From the NCBI GenBank assembly GCA_002690865.1, contig NZGG01000019.1:1-64000 (forward strand): DNA of 64,000 nt, written 5' to 3'. The DNA comes from Gammaproteobacteria bacterium. GTDB taxonomy: Bacteria; Pseudomonadota; Gammaproteobacteria; Pseudomonadales; Azotimanducaceae. Shown one piece after another: positions 35,490 to 44,836 of the stretch; positions within the stretch are counted from its first letter, which is position 1; each line of letters opens with the position of its first letter. The notes under the pieces were generated by a model. The model ran no database searches and was not told the DNA's origin. It saw only the letters and a program-made list of their open reading frames with translations. Made by a program: the position numbers and the translations under genes.

Positions 35490-36776
35490 TTATCTGTCTA
35501 ATAAGATAAGACTCAATTCCGGAATATAAGTAATCAGCAACAAAGCGCTCAATAAAACGAGCATGAATGGTAGCGTAGCGCGATACAACTCCGTAATAGG
35601 TCTTTTAAAGCGATAACTCGCGATAAAAAGATTCATACCTATTGGGGGCGTGAAGTACCCTATCTGCATGTTAGCAAGAAAAATAATTCCTAAGTGGACA
35701 GGATCAATACCAAAGCCTAAAGCTAAAGGCACGATCAGTGGTACCATAATGACTAAGGCTGAAAATATATCAAGAATAGCACCAAGCAGCAGAAGTAATA
35801 GGTTCAGAAGAATTAAAAACATATACTTATTAGTAATAAACGATTGAATCAACGTGAATAAATTCTGCGGTATCTGAGCATCAATTAGATAGTTAGTGAA
35901 CGCTAAAGAAACACCTAAGATTAATAATATTCCTCCCACCATAACCATCGCATCGATAGTAATACTAAATAATTTTCTGAACGTTACCTCTCTTAGAATT
36001 ATCGTCTCGACCACTAATACATACAGGGCCGCAACGGCAGCTGCCTCAGAAACGGCGAAAAAACCAGAGTAGATACCACCAAGGACAAGAAGAGGCAGAG
36101 GCAATTCCCATTTCATATCTTTCAGAGCAGCCCAAACCTCCTTTCTCGAACGTCCTGGACGGACAATGTGTAGCCTGCTATTCGACCAGACACTATATAT
36201 CGTCAACATGAAGATCATTAAAAAAGCAGGGAGCAATCCCGCTAAAAACAAATCCTGCATAGTAAATGGCTTTGGTAAATCCATTTGTTGCACGATTACA
36301 CCGTAAATAATTAATGGTAAAGACGGGGCTAGAAGCAATCCTAAACTACCAGAAGTGGTAACCAAACCGAGCGAAAATTTTTCAGGATAACCTGCTTTCA
36401 CAAGTGCAGGGAATAGAAGCGCACCAACTGCAACAATGGTAACACCAGAGGCCCCTGTAAATGCGGTAAAAAAAGCGCACGTTACAAATGCGACCACTGC
36501 CAGTCCACCTGGCATCCAGCCCAACAAAACCTGAGTTAACCTGACCAATCTTGTTGACAACTTACTTTCAGCCAAGACATAGCCAGCAAAAGTGAACAGT
36601 GGCAATGCCAAAAGGAGCGGTGTATCTACTAAACGATATACTTCTATGGTAATTACGGTTAAGGGAATTTCAGTGAAATAAAACCCGATCATCGCCGCAG
36701 CTAAAATAACGACAAACAAAGGAGCCCCTGCTACAGCAAGAATTAGCACACAAATTGATGAAATCACGGCAGTCAA
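35490..36776 (-). CDS. TRAP transporter large permease (DctM-like)
   Basis: The best start is the TTG at 36776, which overlaps the dctQ stop in a TTGA junction; an ATG at 36860 in frame would overlap dctQ by 88 bp and add a polar leader not seen in DctM proteins. From there about 428 residues, mostly hydrophobic, with around 11-12 helices. Family features include the PLFTFAGYVLAES segment, FTAFTGASGVTIVAVGALLFPAL and a late MQIGYFTPPIGMNLF. It forms the Na+-driven channel with DctQ and receives substrate from the periplasmic DctP. It is the last gene of a four-gene TRAP operon. Confidence 0.9.
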   Translation of the reverse strand: MTAVISSICVLILAVAGAPLFVVILAAAMIGFYFTEIPLTVITIEVYRLVDTPLLLALPLFTFAGYVLAESKLSTRLVRLTQVLLGWMPGGLAVVAFVTCAFFTAFTGASGVTIVAVGALLFPALVKAGYPEKFSLGLVTTSGSLGLLLAPSLPLIIYGVIVQQMDLPKPFTMQDLFLAGLLPAFLMIFMLTIYSVWSNSRLHIVRPGRSRKEVWAALKDMKWELPLPLLVLGGIYSGFFAVSEAAAVAALYVLVVETIILREVTFRKLFSITIDAMVMVGGILLILGVSLAFTNYLIDAQIPQNLFTLIQSFITNKYMFLILLNLLLLLLGAILDIFSALVIMVPLIVPLALGFGIDPVHLGIIFLANMQIGYFTPPIGMNLFIASYRFKRPITELYRATLPFMLVLLSALLLITYIPELSLILLDR

Positions 36777-37246
36777 CCAATACAGCCCCGCATTCCATGC
36801 AAAAAGAATCTTGTGCCCATTAAGAAAAATCCAATTGGAAGGATTGCCTGGCAGACCCAAGTAGGCACATTTGCAAAAGCAATTGTATTATCCTCAAATT
36901 CGTAACTGACAAACTCGACACCGTAATACGCGACAATGAGACAAATTCCTGCAGAAGCAAAATTAGTTAACACAAAAATAGTTTGCCGCCCTCTAACAGG
37001 AAGGAAACGATTTATAGCATCGATGTTAATATGATCGTTCCTACGCGCAGCAATCAAAGCTCCAAGCATTGCTATCCACAATACTAAAACTCGCGCGAAT
37101 GACTCAGACCAAGGGAAACCTGTGTCGAAAAAATTTCGCATAACTATTTGGCCAACTGCAAGACAAAGAATACCCAGAACTGCAAGAACGAGTGTTAGAT
37201 CTTCAATATAGTGCAGGATACGAAAAATCTTAGCCATCTTTAGCAC
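36773..37246 (-). CDS. TRAP transporter small permease (DctQ-like)
   Basis: 157 residues with four predicted membrane segments. The typical pattern QIVMRNFFDTGFPWSESFARVLVLWIAMLGA, characteristic of DctQ, lies in residues 28-58 (only the key W-x-E and L-x-A positions are needed for recognition). It stabilises the large permease. Its stop overlaps the proposed TTG start of dctM, and it lies 9 bp after the dctP stop, so the three are translationally close. The C-terminus is short and lacks a long cytoplasmic tail. Confidence 0.88.
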   Translation of the reverse strand: MLKMAKIFRILHYIEDLTLVLAVLGILCLAVGQIVMRNFFDTGFPWSESFARVLVLWIAMLGALIAARRNDHINIDAINRFLPVRGRQTIFVLTNFASAGICLIVAYYGVEFVSYEFEDNTIAFANVPTWVCQAILPIGFFLMGTRFFLHGMRGCIG

Positions 37247-37255
37247 GCCAGCACC

Positions 37256-38293
37256 TTAATTACGAATAGCTTTATTTTGGCGGTCTAGCTGCCTATAACT
37301 TCTGAGATTTTCGTTAAAAATTGAGACTATATCAGCGGAAATCTCACCCGATTGAACCAGATCCTTTATCGATTTCTCTGCGACAGATTCCCACTCTGGC
37401 AAATCTTCCTCCCTTGGTTTTGTTAAAATAACACCTTGCGCAGTTAGAGCTTCTATGGCTTTCTTATTATCATGACGGTTATCCTCATCAATCCGCATAA
37501 ATACTTTGTCTAAATAAACCTTAACGAGATCAAGGTCCGAAGTACTGATTTCTCGCAACGACTTACTATCCAACGCCAGCATGGAGTATACGTAGATCAA
37601 AGGGAGATCAAGCATATAGTCAATATGATTATGCCATTGCAGGGCGAGAGCCACGACTGGTGGGACAGCCACGGCATCTATGATACCGGTTTGTAAACCA
37701 GGAAGAACATCCGGTATGGTTAGAGGAATTGGACTAATACCGAAACTTTTTATTAATTCTGCGGCAATAGGATCACCCTCAGGGATCCAAGCTTTGAGTG
37801 TTTTTATGTCTTCTACACTTCTCACCGGTTTTCTTGACATAAGATAGGCAAATCCAGTCTCAGTAAGATGGAAACTAACAATTCCACTATCACGTAAGCC
37901 TTCGATAATTTGCGAGTCCATTCGATCTCGAATGTAATCAACTTCATTGTGAGACTTAAAGGTAAGGGGTAGATTGTATACTTGCAGATCAGGGAAGAAT
38001 CTTGTCAATGCCCCTGCTGCAACAACACCTCCCTGTAACTGACCTATACGCATTTTTCGTAATACGGTTTCATCATCACCCATAGATCCCCCAGGGTAAA
38101 TACGAAACTTAACACGGCTTTCAGTTGCAATTTCTATTTCTCGAGTAGCCAACTTTAATTGCTGCATCCATCCAAGAAACTCTGGCGAAATGGTGGCCAA
38201 CTTAAAAGTCTTTGCATGCAACGGGGCGCTAACTAAAAGGAGCCCAAATGTTAAAATGATGACTAATCTATTCCGGATATCAGAAGTATTCAT
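37256..38293 (-). CDS. TRAP transporter substrate-binding protein (DctP-like)
   Basis: 345 residues; a signal peptide runs to about residue 27 (LHAKTFKLA). The DctP fold is marked by KLATREIEIATESRVKFRIYPGGSMGDD (positions about 43-70), the lobe-linking LPLTFKSHNEVDY, and the carboxylate-binding Arg in LMSRKPVRSVEDIKTLK near 150-166. The usual ligand is an organic acid, bound by that Arg; TatT-associated DctP relatives may instead bind hydrophobic ligands. The start overlaps the tatT stop by 14 bp. Confidence 0.9.
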   Translation of the reverse strand: MNTSDIRNRLVIILTFGLLLVSAPLHAKTFKLATISPEFLGWMQQLKLATREIEIATESRVKFRIYPGGSMGDDETVLRKMRIGQLQGGVVAAGALTRFFPDLQVYNLPLTFKSHNEVDYIRDRMDSQIIEGLRDSGIVSFHLTETGFAYLMSRKPVRSVEDIKTLKAWIPEGDPIAAELIKSFGISPIPLTIPDVLPGLQTGIIDAVAVPPVVALALQWHNHIDYMLDLPLIYVYSMLALDSKSLREISTSDLDLVKVYLDKVFMRIDEDNRHDNKKAIEALTAQGVILTKPREEDLPEWESVAEKSIKDLVQSGEISADIVSIFNENLRSYRQLDRQNKAIRN

Positions 38294-39122
38294 TAGATTC
38301 CTTCAATAATTCTCTAGCACGGTCTTGCGCTATAAGATTTGTCAATGTCATACCCTCAACAACAGGATTAGCTTCTATAACTTCTCGAAGCAATCGATCA
38401 TGTAGCTCCTTATCAAAGACTAGTCTTGCATACTGTTCGGCATAGATCACCTGGGTCATCAAATATTTCCCCTCAGAAAGTGCTATAGCCCGTTCCAAAT
38501 GATATTTTCCCTTCTCTGGCCTTCCTCCCATCGCAGCAGGTAAAAGTGTTTCAAGAGCCCCCATATAAAGATGAGGGCCCCCAAAGTCCCAGCTCTCATC
38601 CAATTCTATGATTTTTGTCATCAACAACTTTACTCGTCCAAGCTGACCAATAGCATTCCAGTCATCACTATTAGCTTGAATCCAGCTAATCCAAGATACA
38701 CCCAAAGCATATGCAACTTCCAAATCCAAAAACTTGAGCTGATCCACCTTTTCTCTATACCTACCGAACTCGATTAAATGTGCATTACACAAACCGGAGC
38801 GGGTAATACACGCAGCTCGCATAGCAAGGTCGAACGACTTCTGATTGAGGAGCTTCGATCTCGCAGGGGTAGTATAAACACTGTACGAACTATTCAATCG
38901 TGCCGCTGCAAAAAGCAGATCTATATTGTCCGGACTGCTCCGCAGCAGACTATCTATTAACAGCAAGTAGGCTGGGATCCCCTCCTTAACGGTATCGACG
39001 TCAGTACTATTAAGTATCGTATCCGCTAGATCGTTAGCCATTCGTGAAGAGACCCCCGATAGCAACGACGCGCATCCACCTAAAGCCAGGAGTAAAAAAA
39101 ACAGACAAAATAACTTTTTCAC
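38280..39122 (-). CDS. TatT-like TRAP-associated lipoprotein (TPR-type component)
   Basis: 280 residues. The lipobox ALGGC (Cys17) makes it an outer-membrane or periplasmic-face lipoprotein. The remainder is all-helical with TPR-like repeats (LLFAAARLNSSYS, AYALGVSWISWI, GALETLLPAAMGG-PEKG). This is the TatT component (described first in Treponema pallidum) whose trimer can dock several DctP molecules. It is the first gene of the TRAP operon. Its presence marks a four-component variant that is rarer than the ordinary DctPQM set, and points to ligands handed over near the outer membrane. Confidence 0.82.
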   Translation of the reverse strand: MKKLFCLFFLLLALGGCASLLSGVSSRMANDLADTILNSTDVDTVKEGIPAYLLLIDSLLRSSPDNIDLLFAAARLNSSYSVYTTPARSKLLNQKSFDLAMRAACITRSGLCNAHLIEFGRYREKVDQLKFLDLEVAYALGVSWISWIQANSDDWNAIGQLGRVKLLMTKIIELDESWDFGGPHLYMGALETLLPAAMGGRPEKGKYHLERAIALSEGKYLMTQVIYAEQYARLVFDKELHDRLLREVIEANPVVEGMTLTNLIAQDRARELLKESNEYF

Positions 39123-39249
39123 TGTACATTCAAACCGGAACCGATATAGAGGCGATTGTAGCTTAATTAGCCTCTTGCCACATGACTTTACAGTTTACTT
39201 GCGTACTTTCCAAAAAATAAAAGCAAACCTAATCCGTACAAAAACTATC

Positions 39250-40119
39250 ATGATCAAAATTGAGCAAATTTCAAATTTAAGAAACCAGTTAGGCGAGGGT
39301 CCTCTATGGGATGAACAGCTACAATGCCTTTTCTGGGTAGACTCACTGAAAGGGGAAATTTTACGGCTAGAAACAAATGGGAGGATTGATCGATATAATA
39401 TGCGAGAGATGATAGGTAGTCTTGCTATTAAGGACAACAATACTGCAATCATAGCATTGCGAAAAGGTCTTCATTTCTTTTCATTCTCTAACCAATCACT
39501 AAAAAAAATATGTGATCTGGAGAAGGACCAGTTCGATACACGCTTTAATGATGGGAAAACTGATCGACAAGGCAATTTTATTGTTGGCACCATGTGCATG
39601 AAGTATCGTAAAAATCCCAGAGCCGCGCTTTATAGGATAAACCGAGAATTAAAAATCGAGGTGATTGAAAAAGATGTAATTGTAGCAAACGGGCCATGCT
39701 TCAGTCCCGATGGGACGGTATTCTACTTCAATGATGGGAGAAGAAGGATCCTCGCTTATGACTATGATCCCAAAGGTGCGCTAACAAATAAACGAATTTT
39801 TTTTGATGGCAGAGCATATGGTACAAGCTCTGATGGAGCAACTGTAGATGCGGATGGTAACGTTTGGACGGCGCTGACAGGGTCACAAGAAATCGGATGT
39901 ATTTCGCCATCTGGAAACTTAACTACTCGCATTAGCATGCCCGTAAAACTCCCCAGCTCCGTCATATTCGGAGGCCCAAATCTAGATGAACTCTTCGTCA
40001 CATCTATCAAGAACTCAGGGAACAGAGTAAGTAGCGAATATTTAGCTGGATCCCTGTTCCGAATAAAAAACCTAGGGGCCCGTGGAATAGCAGAAACAAG
40101 ATTTAAGGATTCATCCTAA
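39250..40119 (+). CDS. SMP-30/gluconolactonase/LRE family protein
   Basis: Start ATG 39250 (MIKIEQISNLRNQLGEGPLW) fits the family better than the upstream in-frame ATG at 39175. 289 residues of a six-bladed beta-propeller. The metal ligands appear as Glu in LGEGPLWDE near the start, Asn in DTRFNDGKTDRQGNF, Asn in VANGPCFSPDGTV and Asp in TSSDGATVDADGNVW. Family members hydrolyse sugar lactones or similar esters with Ca2+/Zn2+. It is divergent from the TRAP operon, so it may process the same imported acid sugar or lactone; this is inference from position. Confidence 0.85.
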   Translation: MIKIEQISNLRNQLGEGPLWDEQLQCLFWVDSLKGEILRLETNGRIDRYNMREMIGSLAIKDNNTAIIALRKGLHFFSFSNQSLKKICDLEKDQFDTRFNDGKTDRQGNFIVGTMCMKYRKNPRAALYRINRELKIEVIEKDVIVANGPCFSPDGTVFYFNDGRRRILAYDYDPKGALTNKRIFFDGRAYGTSSDGATVDADGNVWTALTGSQEIGCISPSGNLTTRISMPVKLPSSVIFGGPNLDELFVTSIKNSGNRVSSEYLAGSLFRIKNLGARGIAETRFKDSS

Positions 40120-40175
40120 TTTTTACAAAACAAATAAAAATTATTTCGCCATAAAAGAGACATACTGGCCTAGAG

Positions 40176-40577
40176 TCAAGTGGCTGCTATTGACACATTA
40201 TACACTCCCGCTTGTCGCGCAGAGTCCATCACGTGAATCATGACCTCAGTTGTGCTGTCAGGATGCGGTTGCACCACCACAGGCGCATCAGGGTTCTCAG
40301 CATGTAGCCGCTCGATATTCGCACGCACTGCCCTAAAATCTATATCTCGTCCGCGAATCATAATTCTGTCACGATTCGTGATACGAACAACAATACTTTT
40401 CTTATCCGCATCCTTAATATTCTGATTTTTGTCAGGGCTATTAACATCCAGACCAATTTCCTTGACAAAAGTAGCAGTTACGATAAAAAAAATGAGCATA
40501 ATGAAAACTACATCTAACATTGGTGTAAGATCAATTTCTTCATTATCTTGATTTCGTTGTGTAATCAGCCTACGCAC
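40176..40577 (-). CDS. exbD: ExbD/TolR family biopolymer transporter
   Basis: 133 residues: a short cytoplasmic N-terminus (DNEEIDLTP), one membrane helix (MLDVVFIMLIFFIVTATF, with the essential Asp22 in MLD), then a periplasmic domain. It works with ExbB as a proton-driven stator for TonB or Tol systems. No exbB lies within the window: immediately upstream on the same strand is a REP-associated transposase gene. This exbD is thus an orphan here, possibly a second exbD of an interrupted exbB-exbD-exbD cluster. Confidence 0.88.
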   Translation of the reverse strand: MRRLITQRNQDNEEIDLTPMLDVVFIMLIFFIVTATFVKEIGLDVNSPDKNQNIKDADKKSIVVRITNRDRIMIRGRDIDFRAVRANIERLHAENPDAPVVVQPHPDSTTEVMIHVMDSARQAGVYNVSIAAT

Positions 40578-40653
40578 AGGTTTCAGTCCTCTCTCTAACG
40601 GCTTTTAAAAAGGTATATGCAGTCTCTCCAAGGAGCAACGCAAATTATATTCC

Positions 40654-41523
40654 TCAATTATTCTTTCCAGGCATGACAGCGTTTACCACTTTACTTACCG
40701 TTGTGTAATGAAGTCCGAGATGATCTCCAACTTCCGATAAAGTATAACCATAGTTCAAATGAGCCTTCCTGATCAAATCATTTCTCTCAGCCCTACTTCG
40801 AGACTTAACAGTACGAAAAATAGCTCTGAGACTTCTCCTCCTAGATTGCTTCGGTCCCCGCTTTGCCAGCTTCTCCCCTTGAAGAATCGGTTGCATCTCA
40901 CGGAGAAATTTGGGGGATCCTAACAACACCTGATTGCTTCTATCCAATAAGGGGGACATCTTATCTATGCCAGCTTCCACATATTCTCGAAACTTTCTTC
41001 TACTGGCTTTTTCTCGTTTTCCAAGTGCAGCAAGAACATCATCAGTATACAAGAAAGAGGGATTTTCTACATCACCACTTGTCGCTCTATAACTACTCCA
41101 ACGATATCGTTTAAGGTTAAATCGACTGCCGAGCCGAACCGGGTTCAGAACAACGTGTCTACAGACCGATAATAAATACACTTCCTTCTCAAACAAAACA
41201 CTTTTGAATCGTCCCTGAAATATGGGGCCCTCTGAACCATGACAACGATTGAAATGCTGAGTATAAACACCATTCAGCTGACGCATTCCTTTAGATAAGT
41301 TCTCTTGAGGAATTTCCACCACGAGATGAAAGTGCTCGTCCATGAGGACATAACTATGCACAAGCCAAGAAAATCTTTGAACAACATTATCTAAGATATT
41401 AAGAAATACTGCTCTATCTTCACTACTTGGAAATATTGTCCGTCCGGAATTACCCCTACTCGTAATATGATAAGTGGCACCTGGAAACTCTATCCGAACA
41501 GGTCTGGACATATGTGCTCTCAA
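40654..41523 (-). mobile_element. REP-associated tyrosine transposase (RAYT, IS200-like fold)
   Basis: 289 residues. The opening MSRPVRIEFPGATYHITSRGN is typical of TnpA-REP. The HUH motif is HFHLVVE (around residue 90), preceded by SYVLMDE, and the RHVVLNPVR segment around residue 140 is conserved. The catalytic Tyr is in this helical region. C-terminal residues about 225-289 form a helix-turn-helix-like part (SEVGDHLGLHYTTVSKVV). RAYTs are domesticated nickases associated with REP palindromes, not autonomous IS elements; no REP-like palindromes were seen beside it. Confidence 0.85.
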
Positions 41524-41715
41524 TTTCCTTTAAGAATATTGTGCAGTTGAACGGTCCTTGCCTATTGTCTTTCGAAGATAGTTATAGGGCCGAATAAAAA
41601 TGATACCCCTGCTGAATATATCGAACAACCCCTAGAACCATTATTTACCTCTTGACGAATGGTGTAAGGTGTGGGTATTTTCTAATTTACTTTAGCCGTG
41701 CAAAAACTGAGGAAA

Positions 41716-42228
41716 ATGATAGTGGCTGTTAAACAATTTCCAATAGAAGCTGGGCACGTTATGGCCTTTGCGAGAGCAATTGGCGACAGCAATCCGGCAT
41801 ACTATGCTGACACCTACTCTAGCGAAAGTGAAGCCGGTGCTATTATAGCCCCCCCTACTTTCGTTGAAGCTAGTTCACACTTCGATCCAGATTACTTTTT
41901 ACGACCCAAAATCGGAGAAGATTGGTTTGGCTCTGGCGAGACACCTACAAGTAGAAAGCCTTCAGAAAAAAAAGAGAAAGCCAGCCGAACAAGTGGCGGT
42001 GGTCTTCACGCAGAACAAAGATATGTCTATCACAAAAGCGTTGAAGTAGGTGACGTCCTATCTGCGACGAAAAAACTTGGCAAAACTTGGGTAAAACAAG
42101 GAAGGCGTGGTGGCAAATTAAATTTCTCAGAGGCTGTAACAGAATATCGAAACCAAAATGGTGAGCTTGTGATCACCGCCACCATGGTGGGCGTTAGTAC
42201 AGAGCGTGCAGCTACCGTCAAGGAGTAA
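41716..42228 (+). CDS. MaoC-like dehydratase, N-terminal-type (FAS1-like hotdog)
   Basis: Start ATG 41716 chosen because it is preceded by GAGG; a GTG at 41698 is in frame. About 170 residues with hotdog fold: opening VKQFPIEAGHVMAFARAIGDSNPAYYAD and APPTFVEASS, typical of the first of the two MaoC subunits in (R)-enoyl-CoA hydratase pairs. A charged, disordered-looking insert (PSEKKEKASRTSGGG) lies near residues 84-98. It is followed immediately by its partner. Confidence 0.8.
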   Translation: MIVAVKQFPIEAGHVMAFARAIGDSNPAYYADTYSSESEAGAIIAPPTFVEASSHFDPDYFLRPKIGEDWFGSGETPTSRKPSEKKEKASRTSGGGLHAEQRYVYHKSVEVGDVLSATKKLGKTWVKQGRRGGKLNFSEAVTEYRNQNGELVITATMVGVSTERAATVKE

Positions 42229-42235
42229 TAATTAT

Positions 42236-42658
42236 ATGACCCTGAAGATTAGTACCATTAAAATAGGAGACACGTACTCTGAAAAAGTTTGCAGCAATCT
42301 CTCGCGAACCCAAATAGTGCAGTACGCAGGAGCATCAGGAGACTTCAATCCAGTACATCATGATCAACCTTATACAGAACATATAGCAGGCTACCCTTCT
42401 GTTTTCGCTCATGGGATGCTGACCATGGGCATGACTGGGAAGATGTTAACAAACTATGTTGGCGACGGCCGCTTGACAAATTTTGGTGTGCGATTCACCG
42501 CTCAGGTTTTTCCTGGCGCCACTTTAACTGCAACCGCAACAGTAACTAATATTCGTCAGGAAAATAGCGAGGGAATAGTCGATATGGATGTAAGTACCGT
42601 TGATGATAACGGCGTGGAGGTTATCAATGGGAAAGCGTCTGCAAGGCTTGATCCCTGA
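42236..42658 (+). CDS. MaoC family dehydratase (catalytic hotdog subunit)
   Basis: 140 residues from ATG 42236, with AAGGAG 12 bases upstream lying across the end of the preceding gene. The catalytic hydratase motif is YAGASGDFNPVHHDQPY (Asp-x5-His), and AHGMLTMGMTGK follows. It catalyses reversible hydration of an enoyl-CoA, e.g. in beta-oxidation or a polyketide/fatty-acid side path. The gene pair forms the two halves of a double-hotdog; no acyl-CoA ligase sits next to it. Confidence 0.87.
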   Translation: MTLKISTIKIGDTYSEKVCSNLSRTQIVQYAGASGDFNPVHHDQPYTEHIAGYPSVFAHGMLTMGMTGKMLTNYVGDGRLTNFGVRFTAQVFPGATLTATATVTNIRQENSEGIVDMDVSTVDDNGVEVINGKASARLDP

Positions 42659-42691
42659 GACCCCCTAAATCGTTAGCTTTTAATATTCTGA

Positions 42692-44827
42692 CTAGTCAAA
42701 GATTAGCATCTCTGGCGAAAAACATTTAGTTCCGTCACACGCCTGTAAATCAAGACTAAATGGTCCCTCACCAGTAATATCAATTGTTATTTTACCTTCA
42801 TAAAACTTAGACGGCTCGTCAACGAATTCTAACGTCCGGGTGGCTCCCGCAGGATACCGACAGCGAATATTTTCTCCCGTAATCAACGTTGGCTTAACAA
42901 CACCTACCGTTTCATTCGCACTAATATAAAAATCCTTCTGAATATCTATGTCTAAAGCTCGACCAGAATCCATCTGTCTTAGGCAAACCCGCACCTGACC
43001 CCCTGCCGCATATTGAATAGAATCGCGCTGACCTAATAAGTAGTCTTGAAGGACACAAATCATGTATGAAAAAGCCGATGGCGCAGCTTCAATTAGGCCG
43101 CTATATTGCTTAATAGTTTGATTGATTTTATCCTCTACCCCGATATCTCTTGTAACCAACCAATATTGCACCAGAGCACTCAAAGCGTAGGAATTAGCAG
43201 AAGGCGTTGCTCCATCCATTGGACTTTTAGGTCGAGTAATCAAACGCTCGGCCTCGTCGCTATTACTCATAAAATAACCAGCCTCATCATGATCCCAAAA
43301 TGAAATATTCATTGCACTAATTATCTGCTTGGCACGCTCTAACCATATCGCGTCCTGTGTGTACTTAAATAAGGTCATCGATGCCGCTGCAAAACCACCA
43401 TAATCCTCTAAATTTCCCTTGATTGAAGTATGCCCATTCAAAGATATGCGCCACAGCAACCCTTCTTGCCAATGTTCTTTCCATAGGTATTCTGCTGCAC
43501 GCGTTGCCGCTTTAAGAAATCTTTGGGAACCTAAACAATATCCAGCTTTAGCCAATGCCGAAATCATCATGGAATTCCAACCAGTAATAATCTTTTCGTC
43601 ACGTAGGGGATGCGCGCGTTTCTCTCTCAAAGCATATAACTTTGCCTTTATATAACTCAATTGCGTCAGCCAGGACTTAGAGTCTTCTTTTTGACTTAGC
43701 TCAACAAAGCTTTTCAGGTTCAGAATATTTTTGCCCTCAAAATTTCCTCCTCTACTTGCCCCGCACACCTCCCTAACAAAATCAAAATCAACTTTTGAAA
43801 GCTCAGACTCTAACTCTTCGAAAGTCCATGTGAAAAACATTCCCTCCTCGCCCTCAGAATCAGCATCTGTTGCTGAATAAAATGCTCCCTCAGGACAAAT
43901 CATATCCCTTAAGACATATTCAGCTATTTCAGTCGCGACGCGCTTGTAGGCTGGCAAATTCAGTGAAGAAAAAGCTAAAGCATAAAGCTCGAGCAGTTGG
44001 GCCTGGTTATAAAGCATTTTCTCAAAATGCGGTACTTGCCATTCCCTATCAACAGCATAGCGATGGAAGCCTCCTGCAACTTGATCATAAATCCCGCCTT
44101 GATACATCTGGTTTAGCGTAACTCGAACAGCATTACATGCATCCTTGTCCCCTTCGCGTCTCCAGCTTTCCAACAGGAGCATCAGATACGATTCATTTGG
44201 AAATTTAGGCGATGATCCAAATCCACCATAGCTCTCATCAAACTGGTCCTTAAGCGCTTTTGCGGCCGCGTGCAAAATATAATCCAGGTTACCAGCATCG
44301 CTTTTAGCGTTCGTATGTCGTGTAATAGCGGCAGCGATTTTATCTGCCTCTCGTTCTATGTCTAATCGGCGTGTCCTCCAGATCTCATTCAGCTTCTTTA
44401 TCAAACTCTTGAAATTTTCAGGGGGAAAATAAGTGCCCGAAAAAAAAGGTTTACCCCCGAACGTAAGGAAGTTTGACATCGGCCATCCCCCCTGACCACT
44501 CATCAACTGAGTGCCAATCATATATATCTCATCAATATCGGGCCGCTGCTCTCGATCTAGCTTTATCGACACAAAATGCTTATTTAGGAAAGCAGCAATC
44601 TCTAGATTATCAAAGGTTTCTCTCTCCATAACATGGCACCAATGGCAAGTAGAGTATCCGATCGAAAGAAAAATGGGCTTGTCCTCTTCACTGGCTCTGC
44701 TAAAAGCATCTTCTCCCCATGGCAACCAATTGACTGGATTGTGCGCATGCTGTCTCAGGTAGGGGGAGTCCTCCTCAGACAGAAGATTGGTAAATAATGG
44801 TGCGCCGTCTTTATCAACTAGTGTCAA
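42692..44827 (-). CDS. Thioredoxin-fold DUF255 protein (YyaL/SPATA20-like)
   Basis: 711 residues. The N-terminal thioredoxin-like domain has STCHWCHVM (Cys61, Cys64) and a characteristic N-terminal [19 protein letters not shown]. The C-terminal two thirds form an (alpha/alpha)6-barrel like N-acylglucosamine 2-epimerases/cellobiose epimerases. The family is widespread (YyaL in Bacillus, SPATA20 in mammals) but its activity is not established; a redox or sugar-related activity is inferred only from folds. It follows the ScsB-like gene on the same strand after 9 bp. Confidence 0.88.
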   Translation of the reverse strand: MTLVDKDGAPLFTNLLSEEDSPYLRQHAHNPVNWLPWGEDAFSRASEEDKPIFLSIGYSTCHWCHVMERETFDNLEIAAFLNKHFVSIKLDREQRPDIDEIYMIGTQLMSGQGGWPMSNFLTFGGKPFFSGTYFPPENFKSLIKKLNEIWRTRRLDIEREADKIAAAITRHTNAKSDAGNLDYILHAAAKALKDQFDESYGGFGSSPKFPNESYLMLLLESWRREGDKDACNAVRVTLNQMYQGGIYDQVAGGFHRYAVDREWQVPHFEKMLYNQAQLLELYALAFSSLNLPAYKRVATEIAEYVLRDMICPEGAFYSATDADSEGEEGMFFTWTFEELESELSKVDFDFVREVCGASRGGNFEGKNILNLKSFVELSQKEDSKSWLTQLSYIKAKLYALREKRAHPLRDEKIITGWNSMMISALAKAGYCLGSQRFLKAATRAAEYLWKEHWQEGLLWRISLNGHTSIKGNLEDYGGFAAASMTLFKYTQDAIWLERAKQIISAMNISFWDHDEAGYFMSNSDEAERLITRPKSPMDGATPSANSYALSALVQYWLVTRDIGVEDKINQTIKQYSGLIEAAPSAFSYMICVLQDYLLGQRDSIQYAAGGQVRVCLRQMDSGRALDIDIQKDFYISANETVGVVKPTLITGENIRCRYPAGATRTLEFVDEPSKFYEGKITIDITGEGPFSLDLQACDGTKCFSPEMLIFD

Positions 44828-44836
44828 TATTAATTC

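Noticed and set aside
35490..36860. DctM start at ATG 36860
   Set aside because: It would overlap dctQ by 88 bp and add an N-terminal polar stretch absent from DctM proteins; TTG 36776 gives a tight junction.
40654..41523. An autonomous insertion sequence
   Set aside because: The protein is RAYT-like and no terminal inverted repeats or target duplication are seen.
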